Positions 25,043 to 39,171 are shown, counted from the stretch's first letter. The stretch is 64,000 bases of DNA from Spironucleus salmonicida (GCA_000497125.2 CM035320.1:132001-196000); one strand, 5' to 3'. Notes: generated by a model not told the origin, from the letters alone. Numbers and translations: made by a program.

Positions 25043-25615
25043 TCACTGCACGCTGATTCTCCATCTTACGTCGCCAACCTCGAAATCGTCCTCCTCGGCC
25101 TAGCAGCCAATTTCAACGCATAAATCTCCATTCACGCGCTCAGCGATTTTCTTTACAATTTCGCCAATTTCAGCTTCCCCGGAAACGATTTTAACCGCTA
25201 AATTCCTCCTCTCATTCAGCTAGAGCCCGGCGCTCTTCCTGGCCTGTTGAATTCTGCTGAAAAAGTCTCTTTCGAGCGCCAATTTGACCAATTCTGCGTC
25301 CTGTTTCAGGTCGAATTGCGTCAAAAATCCGTTTTCGTCAGCACTTGCCCCGAACTCTGCAATTGGGGCTAGGTTTACAGCACAAAACTCTTTACTAATT
25401 GTTATGTTCTAATATACAACTTCGCCTTCATATCTCAATTTTTTGACCAAATCTGCATCCATCAAAGCGCAAAATTCCTTCACGGCCTTTATGGCTCCAG
25501 CGAGCTCTTTTCCAGTAAATACTTCGCGTATTTTTTTGAAATTTGGCTCCAGTTCAATTTTCGCGTAATTTGCTTCACCAGAGACGAGAATTACATCCAA
25601 AACGTTCAGTTCTGA
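24797..25615 (+). CDS. doubtful ORF with leader, antisense to IleRS 3' end
   Basis: A 272-codon frame whose first 82 codons lie outside IleRS. It begins MTFFNDNPILVLLFLTLTSG, which looks like a signal peptide, followed by two N-glycosylation-type sites (NFT, NGT) and a hydrophobic stretch (FLTYIFLLLYINIPYFIIA). It then runs 573 bp antisense to IleRS before reaching TGA. The IleRS reading is certain there, so the overlap argues against this ORF unless the transcript ends early. Listed because the leader is unusually good. Confidence 0.25.
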
Positions 25616-28273
25616 TGCAATGTAAAATTTCAATGTCTAGAGATGCGAAATGATCAATTCAGAGTCGTGAACGACCGTCACAGAGCGCAAAGGTGCTTTA
25701 AAAGATGAAATGTTGCACTTATCTCTCCTGCACATTCTACCAAGCATAATAACGTTTTTCATAGCTTCTATTTTTTCAATTAAAAGTGGGTCATTGAACT
25801 GGAATGTTCCTGGTTAAATTGCTGGCATTTAGTGGAAGTGGATTGATTTGAAGCGGTCTTCTTCAGGAAGTAACGGCATAAGTTAGTGATACATATACTC
25901 AGTGAGGAATGGAGTAAATGGCGCCATTAATTTACAAAGATTGATTAGTACAAAAAAGAGAACATTTAAGCAGACCAATGACTCGTTGGAGTCGTTTAAG
26001 GACTCAGTGCCTTTCATACGAGAACGATTGAAACGGATGTACCAATTTGTCAAATCGTTCAAAAATTTAATAAGCTCTGGAAGTACGTTATAAAGCTTAT
26101 ATGCTTCCATTTCACGTTTTACCGTGATTGTAAGCTTTTCAAATGCAGCTAAAACCCACTTATCCATCACGTGTTCGACCTTTTCCGTCAAGTTTATTAT
26201 CTCAAATTTTATGTTAGTCTGTTGATATCTGATAACGTTTTATGCGAAGAATCTGAAACTGTTGAACCATGGTAAAAATACGTCTTTAATGACATCTTTA
26301 ACACCATCATAACGGAATCTAAGCTCCTAGGCTCTGACTGCTGGGCTTTAACACAAATACATTCTCATAGCATCAGCACCATAATTATCCAAAACTTCTT
26401 CAACTGGCGGATAATTTTTGAGCCTTTTGCTCATTTTCTGTCCATTTTCTGCTAAAACCAAACCATTCACAATGCAGTGTTTTGCAGGCGGTTTGTCGAA
26501 CAGAATTGTACTAAGAATGAGAAGAGTGTAGAACCATCCTCTAGTTTGGTCCAGGCCTTCAGCGATGAAATCAGCTAAACCATCTTCTTATTCTCTGAAT
26601 TGAGTATCTGAGAAAGGATAGTGAGATTGTGCATAAGGCATCGAACCAGACTCAAACCAACAGTCGAATACAGGTGCTATACGTTTCATTGGAGGATAGC
26701 TAGGGCCTCTAGGATCTGGAATTTCGATAGAGTCGACGAATTCTCTATGGAGGTCTGTCACAGTGACACCTGATAGTTTTCGGAGTTCTTCGATAGATTC
26801 AATACATATTAGCTCTTTTCCGTCTTCTGATGACCAAACTGGGATTGGACAGCCCCAGAAACGGTTCCTTGAGATAGCCCAATCGCGAGCATTTGCTAAC
26901 CAGTTATGGAAGCGTTTTTCCTGCACAAAAGATGGCACCCATTCTGCCTTTTTATTATTTCTAATAAGGTCTTCTTTGATATCTTCAACACGAACGAACC
27001 AGGAAGGAATCGCGCGGTATATTAATGGAGTTTCAGATCTCCAACAGAAAGGGTACGAATGAGTGCAAGTTGCTTATGAAAATAAGCGTTTTGACTCTTT
27101 CAAATGTTTGCAAATTGATTTATCAGCATCTTTAACATAAATTCCTTTGAAATGAGTGACCTCTTCAGTGAATTTACCAGATTCATCTACAGGACAAACG
27201 ATTGGAGAGTCTTTTGTGATAATACCAGCCAGTAAACATACACGATAGTCGTCTTCACCAAAGAATGGGGCCATGTGGACAATACCAGTACCGGAATCAG
27301 CAGTTACATAATTATCAGAAAGAACACGATGAGCGTTATATTTTTCAGAATATGCACTGAAATAGTCAAACAATGGCTAATATTTTAATCCTACTAAATC
27401 TTTACCTTTAACTTTGCGAATAATTTCATATTTGACCGTTTTATCCTTTTTATTTTCAGGATAAAGCTCAGTGATTCTATTCTCTAATACTATATATTGG
27501 CTCGATGTTGCGAGATCTTTAACTTGAATATAATCAAAACCTTCATTAACACAAAGGGCTAAATTAGATGGTAAAGTCCAAGGAGTAGTTGTCCAAGCAC
27601 AAATAGAGAAATCTTCACCAATTACTGGGAATGAAACGATACAACATGGATCCTAAACATCTTTATAATTTTGACCTGCTTCAAAGTTTGAAAGTGAAGT
27701 AGCACATCCAGTTGAGTAAGGCATAACTTTAACACCCTAATAAACCATATTCTTTTGCCAAAGTTACTTAAATACCCACCAAACAGACTCCATAAATTCA
27801 GGTTTGAGAGTTTTATAGTCGTTCTTGAAATCAATCCACCTTCCAGAACGCTTAACAATAGTTTCCCACTCACCTGCATATCTTGTAACAATAGCGCGGC
27901 ATTCTTCATTATAGTTATGAATACCCATATCACGGATCTATTAGGGAGAAGTAATACCAAGCTTCTAGTCAATTTCATACTCAACAGGTAAACCATGAGT
28001 ATCCCAACCAAAACGGCGAGGTACATATCTGCCGTTTTAAGACTAATATCTACAAACTACATCTTTGATAGTTCCGGCCAATAAATGACCATAATGAGGT
28101 AAGCCCGTGGCAAAAGGAGGTCCATCAAAAAAGTGGAACTTAGGGAGGTGTTCTGTAAGTTTCATCTGTTCTTGGAAAGCATCAATCTCTTCCCAATAGT
28201 TGAGAACTTAAGTTTCCATCTAAGGGAAATTCAGAGATTGGGGAGGTAGATCAAAGTCAACAGGGTTGAACAT
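25043..28273 (-). CDS. ileS: isoleucyl-tRNA synthetase, cytosolic type
   Basis: 1076-residue class-I synthetase charging tRNA-Ile. HIGH motif is HYGH in [16 protein letters not shown] (near residue 55). The editing domain includes [14 protein letters not shown] and the [14 protein letters not shown] block. The second half of the catalytic core has [15 protein letters not shown] and [11 protein letters not shown], and KMSKS appears as [13 protein letters not shown]. Anticodon-binding and C-terminal domains follow, including the [20 protein letters not shown] block. Length fits eukaryotic cytosolic IleRS. About 600 bp at the 3' end are GC-richer than the rest. Stop is CAGTGA. Essential gene; its many TAA/TAG-encoded Gln residues support the recoded genetic code. 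Confidence 0.97.
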
Positions 28274-28649
28274 TAAGGAAAGAAAAATAAGGAGAAGGTA
28301 GAATATTTAATTACTGAATTATTATATTATTATAACTAAATAAATTCATTTTTTAATTACTACATAATCTTATATTATGTCAATTTAATTTACTGTAGAT
28401 AACATTGTTTCTTAACGAACTATACTCTATACTAATCATTAAATTTATTTTTTAACTTTATAATTCCACTATTTCTTAATATTATAAAGATGTTTAAACT
28501 AAGTATAGCAATTTTGAAAAGAAGATAGTTTTTGGAGTTATTTGAAGAAATTCATTTAAATAGCATTTAAAATTGCATATAATGACCGAAAAAACTATCC
28601 TTTTACATTTCAATGTACTATGCTAATTTTATTTTTATATACTTAAAAA
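28274..28649. other. AT-rich intergenic region
   Basis: 376 bp between the IleRS start and the Myb gene, so it holds upstream sequence of both. Only very short ORFs occur (about 30 codons). Confidence 0.5.
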
Positions 28650-28952
28650 ATGCCCATATAATCATCCTGGACTAGAAAAGAAGAAAAAATGCTTTGTAAA
28701 TTTATAGCTGATAACAATATTACTACTAGTCCTGTAGACTGGACTGGGGTATAGAGATATTTGCCAAACCGATCTACAAAATAAATAACTGCAAAGTTTT
28801 TCCGAATGAAAAACGATATAAGCTAAAGATGGGATTTTGATGCTAAGAACTTAAAATTCTGCAGATCGGAACCATAATCAGACGATAGTGATAATGTTGA
28901 TAAGATGATAATAGATCTATGTAGCCTTATCAATAACATGTAGATTGAGTGA
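28650..28952 (+). CDS. small Myb/SANT-domain protein (100 aa)
   Basis: Single SANT/Myb-like domain near the N terminus: SSWTRKEEKMLCKFIADN, then VDWTGVQRYLPNRSTKQI and TAKFFRMKNDISQRW. The Trp positions and the LPNRSTKQ turn match the third helix of Myb repeats. The C-terminal 35 residues are acidic and Ser-rich. A sequence-specific DNA-binding or chromatin role is likely from the family; in diplomonads single-repeat Myb proteins include encystation regulators, but this link is inference. Stop is GAGTGA. Confidence 0.75.
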
Positions 28953-29149
28953 TTCAAAATAAAATATCATATTCATATATAAAAGACATCAATATAGTAT
29001 TGAAAATCTGTAGTGAAAAACTATCAGGTTATAATTTAAAAATTTAAAGAATCGATATATTGCGAATCAACATAAATAATATATATATTTATTTATTAAA
29101 ATAAAATATACTATTATATATCAGTAAAGTTTAATTATAAATATAATAA

Positions 29150-30994
29150 ATGGAACTTGAGGAATAAAATTGGAAAAATTTATATACTTAAAATTCATTA
29201 TTACTATAGAAGGCTTATTAATAATTATAGTAATAAGGTATTGATGTCAATAAATGGAGAACATACTCAGGCGAACTAAGGTAAATAATTAATAAACACT
29301 AAATGACCTATTCCGAAAATAGTCATTATGAAAAAGAAATAAAGGAAAAAGTATAGGAAAAAGTTATTACCGAGCTTAAAAGTAAATTAGAAATCAAAAA
29401 TACGTAATTGCAGAAAGCTAAACTTGAACTTCTGGAAACTAGAGATAATCTTACGTTATAACAAGCATATGAGATGAAATATAATTAAATATTAGCTGAA
29501 CTCACTAAAACTCATTCAAAATTACTATTAGAAATGGAAATTAGGTAGTCAAATGATAATGAAAATATGAAATTATGCGATTAATATTAAAATTAAATAA
29601 GATAATTAGAATAATAAATTCGTACTTATGTTGATAGAGACACTGATATTTCACTCCAGTTAAAGTTAGTATAATAAACTAACAAAACTCTCAAAATTGA
29701 GGTTGGTTAGTAATCTAAGCAATAAGATATACTTTTAGAAAATATTGAATATCTGAAAAATTAAGGTGAAATAACTGCTGGTGTTATTGAAAATATGAAT
29801 AAAGAAATACTTTAAAAAGATATAATCATAGGTGATTTAGAAACTGAAATTAAAAAGATGTAAGAAAATATTAAAGAAATAGACCTTATATAGAAAAATA
29901 TATTGAACTCAAAGGACGAAATAAAAATAGAATCAGTTACTAAGTAAGATATATAAGTAGAATTAAAATTAGAAGAACCTGAAACATAAAAATAACCGCC
30001 TATATAAACTTAATAAGATAAAAATCCACTATTATAGGATAAATTAGAATAATTATTGACTGATGATGAAAATGACCCATAAGTAATTTAATAAGAAGAA
30101 AATACTATTATTGATATTAAATTGTCGAACGAAAATTATGAGATTTAATAAGAAATTGAATAGCCTGAAAATCTAGAAAATAAATAATAACAATAGGATT
30201 TATAAATTAAGGAAGTTATTGAAGACATATAGGAGGTAGAATAAGAAGAAAATGACATCCCGTCGCCATAATTTAATAATACAGAAGATTAAAAGCAATA
30301 ATCAGAATAAGATAAGTAGATTCTAGATACAAAAAAAATATAATCATTATTCGGAAAAAAACTGAATGTTGCAAAACTAATAGGTAATAATAAAGATAAT
30401 GAAATAAAAGATAACGACCCTGAACTTTCAAGCAACGATGAGAAAATATAGAACCCAACAAAAGAGAAGAAAATGTTCTTATCTAAAAAGAAGCAAGTTA
30501 ATGATTCTGATAATACGGTAGAAATAATACAAAAAGATAATAATAATATATTTGAAGATTAGAAACAAGAGTAAGAACCGGATAAAATCATTACCAATAA
30601 AGAAGATGATAATAGCAAATAACCTACAATTTCAGAATCATAATTAAGAAAATTAACAAAATCTATGAAAAAATTAGAACATAAATAAGAAATAGGTATA
30701 GAACATTAATAAAAAGATAACTAGGTTGTATCTGAACAAAAACAATCTAAATCATTGCTTGGTAATAAAAAATAATAAGATTAACTTTAATAAGAACCAG
30801 TGGATCCTGATGATCCATAAAATTTTGAAGAGATACCAGCAGAAGTATTGATTAAACAAGAAGACAAAGTTTAACCTCTAACATTAGAAACAATGGAAGT
30901 TAAAACTAAAAGACCAAAAACCATAGCACCAATCAGAAAAAAAGAACCAGAAGGGCCAAAGCTACTACCGTCTATTGTTATATCTAAATAGTGA
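29150..30994 (+). CDS. long acidic Gln/Glu/Lys-rich coiled-coil protein (614 aa)
   Basis: Starts MELEEQNWKNLYTQNSLLLQ. Residues about 1-260 form a near-continuous predicted coiled coil (KEKVQEKVITELKSKLEIKN and similar heptads). The remainder is low-complexity, rich in Gln, Glu, Asp, Lys and Asn, with two similar short motifs SLFGKKLNVAKLIGNNK and KSLLGNKKQQ. The tail is basic and Pro-rich (KTKRPKTIAPIRKK). Much of the Gln is encoded by TAA/TAG, so the gene is invisible under the standard code. It ends TAGTGA. Probably a structural or cytoskeletal protein; family not recognised. Confidence 0.82.
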
Positions 30995-31058
30995 AATTAT
31001 ATTATTATATAATATAAATTAATTATTCTCAAAACCCTGTTCTACCACTTCCAAACTA

Positions 31059-33821
31059 ATGAGTGATAATGAATCATCGTAGGATATAGTAAAAGAAAAT
31101 AGTTAACCTAAAAAGAAAGCGAATTAATTTTTGATTATTTGGCGTCAGTATCTAACTATGTTGCGTAAAGATTTCATCGTAACGTACCGTCATCCAATTT
31201 TACTTGCCCTTGAAATACTCGTGCCAGCATTTCTTTTCCTCAGTATCTGTGACGATCGTTTCCGTGTTAAAGGTCTTGTTGCGAGCTATCCAATGACAAA
31301 TCTTACCCAATTCAATATAGACCAGAAAATATTAGGATATTATTTCCCAGATAATGCTACTATTTTTGAAAAGATGGAACTCACGAAATTAATGGAAGAG
31401 ATGGCTCTGATGTATACCCCTGCACTAGATAACACCTAACTTCTTGCTCTTGGGAATGTGGATGATGCCCAAAAAGCTGTTCTCGCTTGTTAAGATTGCT
31501 TCTGGGCTGTTTTTTCTGCAAAGATAAATTCAATCACTCAAGTATCAATAGATTACAACTTCAGAGTCCACGAATAATTCATTATCGATTAAGAGGTAGG
31601 TCGCAACAAAGATCGACTCTGGGATGCATAAGTCGCCCAAAATATGATAGAATTCGCTATAATGAATTACTTAGCCAAAGAATCTTCTATTGAGTAAATA
31701 AAGCCTATAAGCTAATATAGTAATTAATTTGGATTTTAAAAGCTCCCGGATGTCGAATATTTTAACCCGAGCGGAATTTATAATAAAGTCGCGTCAGGTG
31801 CTCCTGTTGTCCTTGGCATCTCTTGCCTTTTTTCATTTTTCGCATTTTCATTCAGTATTGTATCTGAAAAATAGATGAAACTCCGCTAAAGTCTTCATAC
31901 CGTAGGACTCCGTGATTCTGCATTCTGGCTTAGCCAGTTTACAATAGCAATTGGTCTTTCTTTTTGCTAATCATTTTTGCTTAATATTATTGGGAGAATT
32001 TCAGGGTATGTATACTTTAAATACACTGATTTTGGTATTAATTTTGTTATCATTTGGTTTTTCTTTTTGGCGTCACATACCTTTGCATTCCTAATAGCTT
32101 CAATTGTAACACATATTAAGGTACTCTCATTCGTCATATTTATTGCTTTTGTGGGATTTTTCGTTATTGGAACGCTTTGCACAAATCATTTAAAGATATA
32201 TCCCCCATTTGCACAATTTTCAGGTTGGTAAGTATTCTTTTTATCTCACGTAAGCTAAGCAATGTTTTTGGTATCTTTAAAATCTTTGCCATTTATAGAT
32301 AAATATCTTCCCACAACGCCTCCTGGATTCACTTGGTATGACTCGGTTCATTACACTGGTGCGTGTGAAGGAAATCCTTGCAACCCTGATTCATATGATA
32401 GTGGAAGAACTGTAGCTTTTTCAATTGGAATGCTCATAATCTGTATTATTGTACAGACAATTTTGGCCGCCTATATTGATTTAATTACACCATCTGCACA
32501 CGGTTCTAGATTGCCAATTTATGGACCTTTTTCACCGGAATTTTGGGGGGTTTCTAAAACACCCCCTCCACCAGCTTCACATTATCCGACCTATAAACGA
32601 AAAGCCGATTTAACATAATGGGACAAAGATGTTCGTACTGAATCTAGAAAGATATTATCCCCTTTAGGTTCTGCTGATTTCAACTCGATCAAAGATTCTG
32701 CAATTATAATTTATGATTTAAATGTTATTTTCAAAGGATTTAAAGATACAAAGCATGCAGTAAACCAGCTGTCATTTGCAATGCCTAAAAATTAAGTAGT
32801 TGGACTACTTGGTGCTAATGGAGCAGGAAAATCGACTACACTTTCAGTTCTCACAGGATCTCTTAAGGCAACTTCTGGGGAAGTTTAAATTTTGGGATAT
32901 TCGACAACATCATAACGTCGTCAGATATCAGAATTGCTTGGATACGCACCATAATTTGATGTTCTTTGGCCAGATCTTTCACCAGCTGAACATATTAGTA
33001 TTTTTGCTAATCTTAGAGGTTTAACTTATGAAGAAGAAATAAAATCAATAAAGCTTGCCAGAACTGCAGCGTTTAGAGCTGGTCTAGCTTAAATGGAGGA
33101 TGAAGAAGAAAGTAATGCTAGTGAAGGTAATGGTCTTTTGAAGAAATTATCTAAAAAAGAAGCTTTAGCAAAATTAACACAACTAAGACTATAAGATGTG
33201 GGACTATATGATGCACAAGACGTCAAATCTGTATCCCTTTCAGGCGGTATGAGAAGACGTCTAACACTGTGTTTAGCTTTAGTTGGTAACCCTCCGATCC
33301 TTATGTTAGATGAAATTTCAACTGGTCTAGATCCTATCTCACGTAGAAAGATATGGGATGTTATTTTAAGAGCTAAAACAGACCGCTCTGTACTTCTGAC
33401 AACACATTCAATGGAAGAATGTGATACACTTTCTGATCGCATTGCTGTCATGGCTCACGGAATTTTGCGTTGCATTGGAAGTTCTGCGCATTTAAAAACA
33501 AGATATGGAATGGGTTATAGAATCGATATTTCTTGTGAATTTGATCCAATTTCTGGAGTTTCTGATGTATTAAGAGTACGAGATGAATTAGTGAAAAAAT
33601 ATATGCCTGAAGCTATTTTAGTTGGTCGTACAGGAGGTCATTTAACATTAGCAGTTGCCCGAACTGTTGAATTTTAGCGTTTGTAAGAATTTTTAAAATA
33701 GGTTGAGACATCAGATTTGGTAAAAGGTTGGGGCATACGCTAAACTACCCTAGAAGAAGTGTTTTTGGCTATTAATAGACATGCTGATAAGCTGGAGATG
33801 ATCAAAGGTGTTATGAAGTGA
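31059..33821 (+). CDS. half-size ABCA-type ABC transporter (920 aa)
   Basis: ABC transporter of the A subfamily in half form, with one membrane domain and one nucleotide-binding domain. Near the N terminus is a membrane anchor (MLRKDFIVTYRHPILLALEI), then an extracytosolic loop of about 220 residues and five to six hydrophobic segments (about 265-500). The NBD has Walker A LLGANGAGKST, Q-loop YAPQFDVLWPDLS, signature VSLSGGMRRRL, Walker B PPILMLDEISTGLDP and H-loop TTHSMEECD. A helical C-terminal extension follows the ABCA pattern. It likely moves lipids or similar substrates across a membrane. Transmembrane orientation and substrate are inference. Stop is AAGTGA. Confidence 0.93.
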
Positions 33822-34142
33822 ACAATTTGGGGGTTTATGAATGGTATGCTATACCATAAATACAGTAATTAAATAATGAATGCAATTTTTAAATTTAAAA
33901 CAGGATCATAGCATAGTATAATTATTTAGTCTCAAAATATAATCTAAATTAGCAGTCTAATTCTGATTTACTGTCGTTTAAATCTCTAAATAATCGTTTT
34001 AACGTTATACTGCATTTGTAAATCATTATTTTTATTATAGCAAATAATTTGATTATAGGATTTATCTGCTATGTTATACGTTCGTTATACTTTTTATTTA
34101 AGAACACTATTTCTTTCCTATTTATTATAATACTACTATACT
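33822..34142. other. AT-rich intergenic region
   Basis: 321 bp between convergent 3' ends of the transporter and the broken VSP-like gene. Nothing recognised. Confidence 0.5.
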
Positions 34143-34551
34143 TCACTTCGGTAATGCTAATTTAGATTTTCTAATGAAATAGTAAGCTAAACCACCATCA
34201 ATAACATCCATTATCCAACAACACTAACTGGGATACCTGTTATTGTACCTCCACTAAGCTTGTTAGGTTACAGTGGAGTACGATTAGACCGATCAACAAT
34301 ATCTACTTTTTCAAACATATGTTTTTGGTTGCATTGAAGTTAAACCCATCCAAACATGAGGCACACACCTAGTTTACGCAAGATTTACAATTTTAAGATA
34401 TCACACTATTTACACAGTTGCAACCTTTGTGGGCTGGAGTGATCTCTGCACAAGGGACACAATCCACTGTCGATGTAGTTTCAAAATCTGGACAAAAGTA
34501 ATCAGCTTTGCATTAGTTAAAAGAATTTCTACACTTACCACCACCTGACAT
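34143..34551 (-). pseudogene. VSP-like gene with broken C-terminal part
   Basis: Right-arm counterpart of the gene at 14860-15306. The first 72 codons are nearly identical (MSGGGKC...), then similarity stops at 34336. Downstream, pieces of a VSP end are present but in different frames: NKLSGGTITGIPVSVVG in one frame and [17 protein letters not shown] with AAGTGA in another. Staying in the first frame gives TGA at 34198 and no membrane segment. There is no Pro-rich linker. This locus therefore had its own VSP 3' end and was either overwritten up to 34336 or joined there. Confidence 0.8.
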
Positions 34552-35752
34552 TCTTGTAAAAAATATAATTAATTATCCTAATAAATAATATAAATATTGA
34601 TTATATATTTTAAGAAAAACTAGAATATTTTTTAAGATATATCCTGTTATTATCAAGTTATAACCGAGTATGCAATTTACTATAGAATCGTCATAGTTAC
34701 ATTATAACACTATATATACCATATAATTATTATTGATAAAATCTAGATTTGATAGTATAAGACTGTATACGGTACTTAATTATAAATTTAAGATGTTTTT
34801 CGGGATATATGAATTGTTTCAATGTATTTATACATTAATTTTGATTTATATATGTAATATTATTCTTTCAATTATAATTATATTTGTATTCTTAATAATT
34901 GAACTAACAATGATATACATAGTCTTATATTAATTTATTTTTAATTATATTAATAACTATATTTCATTAATATTATTAAGTTAACTAGGTAATTTGTGAC
35001 ATATGCTTCAAAATGTTAATAAACCCTTCATATTGACAATTGTAACTATACTACTTTAGTAATAGTGATTGAATTAAATAAAGTAAATTAGGACTATAGA
35101 ATAAAATCATATTAGAGTAGCTTCAATAACATAAAGATTAATATATTATATTAGTAAATTTGAGGAATATGAATAATTAGTTCCTTAAAACTTGCAAGTA
35201 TGCTACCTCTTTATTTTTAAACATTTCATCATATGAATATTTTGGCAATCTACTAACGTTAAATAAAGCATAGCTTTTGTGGAATAGTAATGATATTTAT
35301 GACACCATAAATATAAGGTTATCATTAAATCGATCGATAACTTATTTGCTTATAGAAAGAGGAACTGGTATGATGCAACTTTATATAAAATAAGCTGTGC
35401 ATGTTTATGACACTGAGACTTATAGTGCACTATTATTTTTACGGTTTAAATAGCTAAGACTGCTGCCCAAATGAGCATGCTGTCGAACTCATTTGTATTC
35501 TGGTTAACTTATACATTATTATATAATAGGTTATCAAAATTATAAATTATATTAAATTATAAATTATATTAAATTATGCATTAATTAAATAGTAATATTC
35601 TATTTTTGTCTTAAACTTTTGATTATATTATTTTTTCTAATAACAAAATTATCATATTAGCCACCAAAGCTAGTTTCCATATTAAAAAACTGCACACAAT
35701 ACTTAAAGAAAGAATTGCTTTAATATCATCGATTATCATATTTCATCTAAAA
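34552..35752. promoter_or_regulatory. upstream region of divergent VSP-like genes (right arm)
   Basis: Copy of 13676-14859 with the same lack of recognisable motifs; contains the 17-bp tandem duplication noted above. Confidence 0.35.
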
Positions 35753-36631
35753 ATGGCTGCTGTGCAAACATGTTCCAAAGATAAACCTACTTGTAACATT
35801 GACCAATTCTGCCCTGCACTAGATTCTAATCAAGTCCCATGTTTACCGTGCACTGATAATATTATTCTAGGTCAGGGATGCTACTGTGATGAGGACTATT
35901 TAATCGAAAACTGCAAAGAATGCAATGGAGGCAACTGCGCAAGATGCCTAAAGGGTTCTTACTACTCAGATTCACGGTGCAAGCTGTGTCCAAAAGGTTG
36001 CATTGACTGCTTTGAGGAATAATCTTGCATATAGTGTGCCGACAACTATGTGCTTAATGCATTAACATAATAGTGCGAGATGAGTTGCGAGTCTAACAAA
36101 GACTGCTAAGACGTAAATTATCGTCTCTGTAACGGTTAAACAAAGTCATGTTCGGCGTGTCCACCCGGCTGCTAACTGTGTTCTTCAGTAGAAATATGCA
36201 ACGCTTGTGATTCTATGAATAAAACAACCACCTTGAACGGTCTCTGTACGCCGAAATGTGATAATCTTTAGGATGGATAATACTGCAAAAATGGTGTTGA
36301 GAAGATCTGCGGTGAAGGAATAGACTCTGCATGTAAGTGCGGTGAGAGTTTGAATTGTGCTACTTGTACAGTTGATAATAAAAAATGTGCTACCTGCCTG
36401 CCAGGTATAGAAAAGAATCTCAACGACCAATGTCAGACTTGTTCTAATGGATATGAAAAATTGGGCGATTTGTGCTGGAAACTTGAAGAAGTGGAAAGCA
36501 ACAAAATTGGTAGTGGTGCAATTGCTGGAATTGTTATTGGAATAGTCGCAGTAGTAGGGGTAGTTGGATGCGGAGTTGCTTATTATTTGGTTAGAAGAGC
36601 AAAAAAACTGTTAGTGAGTGAGGCGTAATGA
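35753..36631 (+). CDS. VSP-like Cys-rich tail-anchored protein (292 aa), right copy
   Basis: Intact copy of 12797-13675, same length, with a handful of amino-acid differences (for example NLNDQCQTC against NLTDQCQTC). N-terminal C-x6-C-x4-FCP signature, CxxC repeats, Gly-rich membrane segment at about 255-280, tail RRAKKLLVSEA plus a Gln from TAA before TGA. No leader peptide. Both copies are open, so both may be expressed. Confidence 0.85.
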
Positions 36632-39171
36632 GGTTGAAAAGTATAATAATTTAAAAATTTCATAAGAATTGGTGTTTGGTATGGTAAATAAGATAAGATC
36701 ACTTCCATTATTTAAGGCTGAACACAGCATATGGTTATTTATGATTCATTATTATAAAAGTTTATTTATTTTGAGCGCTTAAGGGTAATCAAATAGTTAG
36801 TTTTTAGTGAAAATAATTTATTAATTTAATATAAAAGCTAGAATAATAGTAACATCAATTTTATTCTTAACACTTAGTATTCCACAGTATAAGATTAACC
36901 CGCAATGCTATGATGCTTTAAATTGATAAGCATAAATTAACAGATAAGTATTAATGTTCTTATTGTTTATGTTGAATGACTAATAATAATATTAATTTTC
37001 AGAAATATGCTTCTAATCTAAATTAAATTAACTTGTACAATAAATATTTTAGTATTGAAATCATTATCTTATGTAAAAAATGTAAAGATAATTGTTTATT
37101 TTAATTTATACTTGAAATTCTGATAAAATTGCTTAACATATGATATTATAATTACTCTAATACGTTTATTGACATATTTTAGATCTTATTATAGTTTCTT
37201 CTTGTAGTATAACTAGTAAGTATAAATGATTAAAATACATTAATTAAATACCAGTATAACTGCTAGTTCAATTAGAAAATTAAAGGTAACATATCATTAT
37301 TCTGATTGTATTTTAAATATAGTTTTTACAATATTAATAACCTCAGTATTAATTGTAGATATTTTTTATAAAAATTGTTTATACATAATACAATATTTAA
37401 ATTTTAATGGAAATTAACGTAGACAAACAAACATACTAATGTGCAATAAATTATTTTAGATCAAAAATCCTAGTTATATTTATAAGTTTTATAATATTTA
37501 TTTCCCCATACAGATAATACTGAAACTATAATTTTGTATTATTTCTACCTTTACGTTTAACTATCCATTTTTTAATTTTTACATAGTTATTGAAATTTTA
37601 GGTATAGTATCATTATTATCTTAATTGAATATAAATTTATTATAATATAATATATAACCATTAATAATTTTAGATATAATATTGACGCTAATTAGTAATA
37701 AATCTTATTCATTTATAATGATGAGACAATGAAAATACTAGATTGCCTTTAAAAAACTCAGTTATCACTTGATCAATAAAAGAAGTTAGGTGTAAAATCG
37801 GAAACTATAGTTATACTAATAATTCAGATTAGACAATATATTTGCTGTATACTTCACATAAGAGTCTTAACACCAAATGCTATTATAACTATAACAAACT
37901 AGATTAAAGGATTACTAATATATTCCTACAATATATCATAAACGTATGCTTGATTTTTATATTCTTATAGATACTTTTACTTGTACCCGATTGGCTGCAG
38001 AAATTTTGCTAATAACAGTAACTATTTTTAATCGTCAGATAGCTTTATTAAAGACAAACATAAGATATTATGCATATTTACTTTTTTAGTCTACTTAAAT
38101 TATTAAATAGCAGAGAAAGTATACTGGGGCACAGCATTTTATAGATGTATAGTATCTAATACTAATATCAACATATGTTAATCGTCAACTTTTTGGTAAT
38201 ACGTTCAAGTTTATGATTTAGCTACCATAATTACTTTGACTTGTGCTAAATAGTGTGCTTAAGTTATTACTTCTACATGGAAATTGAGCTATAAAATTAA
38301 TTTTGCTTCTTATAAACAAGATCAGAGGAGAAATACTAGTTATATTTAATATGTAAAATGTATATCTATAGTAAATATACTTAGTGGGTTGATGGATTTA
38401 AGAATAAATATTTACTACTTAAAATATTAGTATAATCTTAATAAAAACTTAGATACGGGATTTATTAGTTAAAAACCAGTTACATTAATATTATTATTAG
38501 ATATAATAGTAATTTCTATAATTATAGTTATAAAAACTTAAGAACTTCTAAGAGCAATAATACTTGTTAAAGATTATATACTATTTATATATTAGAAACT
38601 AAATATGATAGTTTTATTGTAAATATGATACTTTATTATTAAAATATTGTAAGTTTACATTGTGTAATAAACAAAATGTTAAACGATTCTTAATAGGGTC
38701 GAATCATATATTATATAACAAGATAAAATTATTAAGAATAAATAATTAAAACGTATTCAATACTGCATACTTATGTTTCTCGAGTATTGCGAGAATGATT
38801 TATGCACTATTTTATGAAATAATTTTCTGATATATTCATAGAGCTAAAAAATGATTATATTCTTGGCTAATATTATTTTAACAATGTGGATAATAAAAAT
38901 ATATACATTTTGGCTAATATTTTAATTTATTTGAACAAATAACAGTTTAAGTAAATACAATTTAGTGTATTAACATTACTTTATATGAAAAACGGCAGGC
39001 AAAAGCATTATAGCACAGAAATTTTCTTTACAATACAAGCTTGATAAATAATTACCTAAAAGTTACTATTAATGAAGAAAAGTCACGATTATTATATTTA
39101 TTATAAGGTAAAATTAAACTAATATAGTAGTTTATAATAATTTATTGTAAATTAATAAAACTAATTATCCA
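36632..39171. other. gene-poor region between convergent surface genes (right arm)
   Basis: Copy of 10256-12796. The unproven 142-codon ORF lies at 37709-38137 on minus. Confidence 0.5.
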
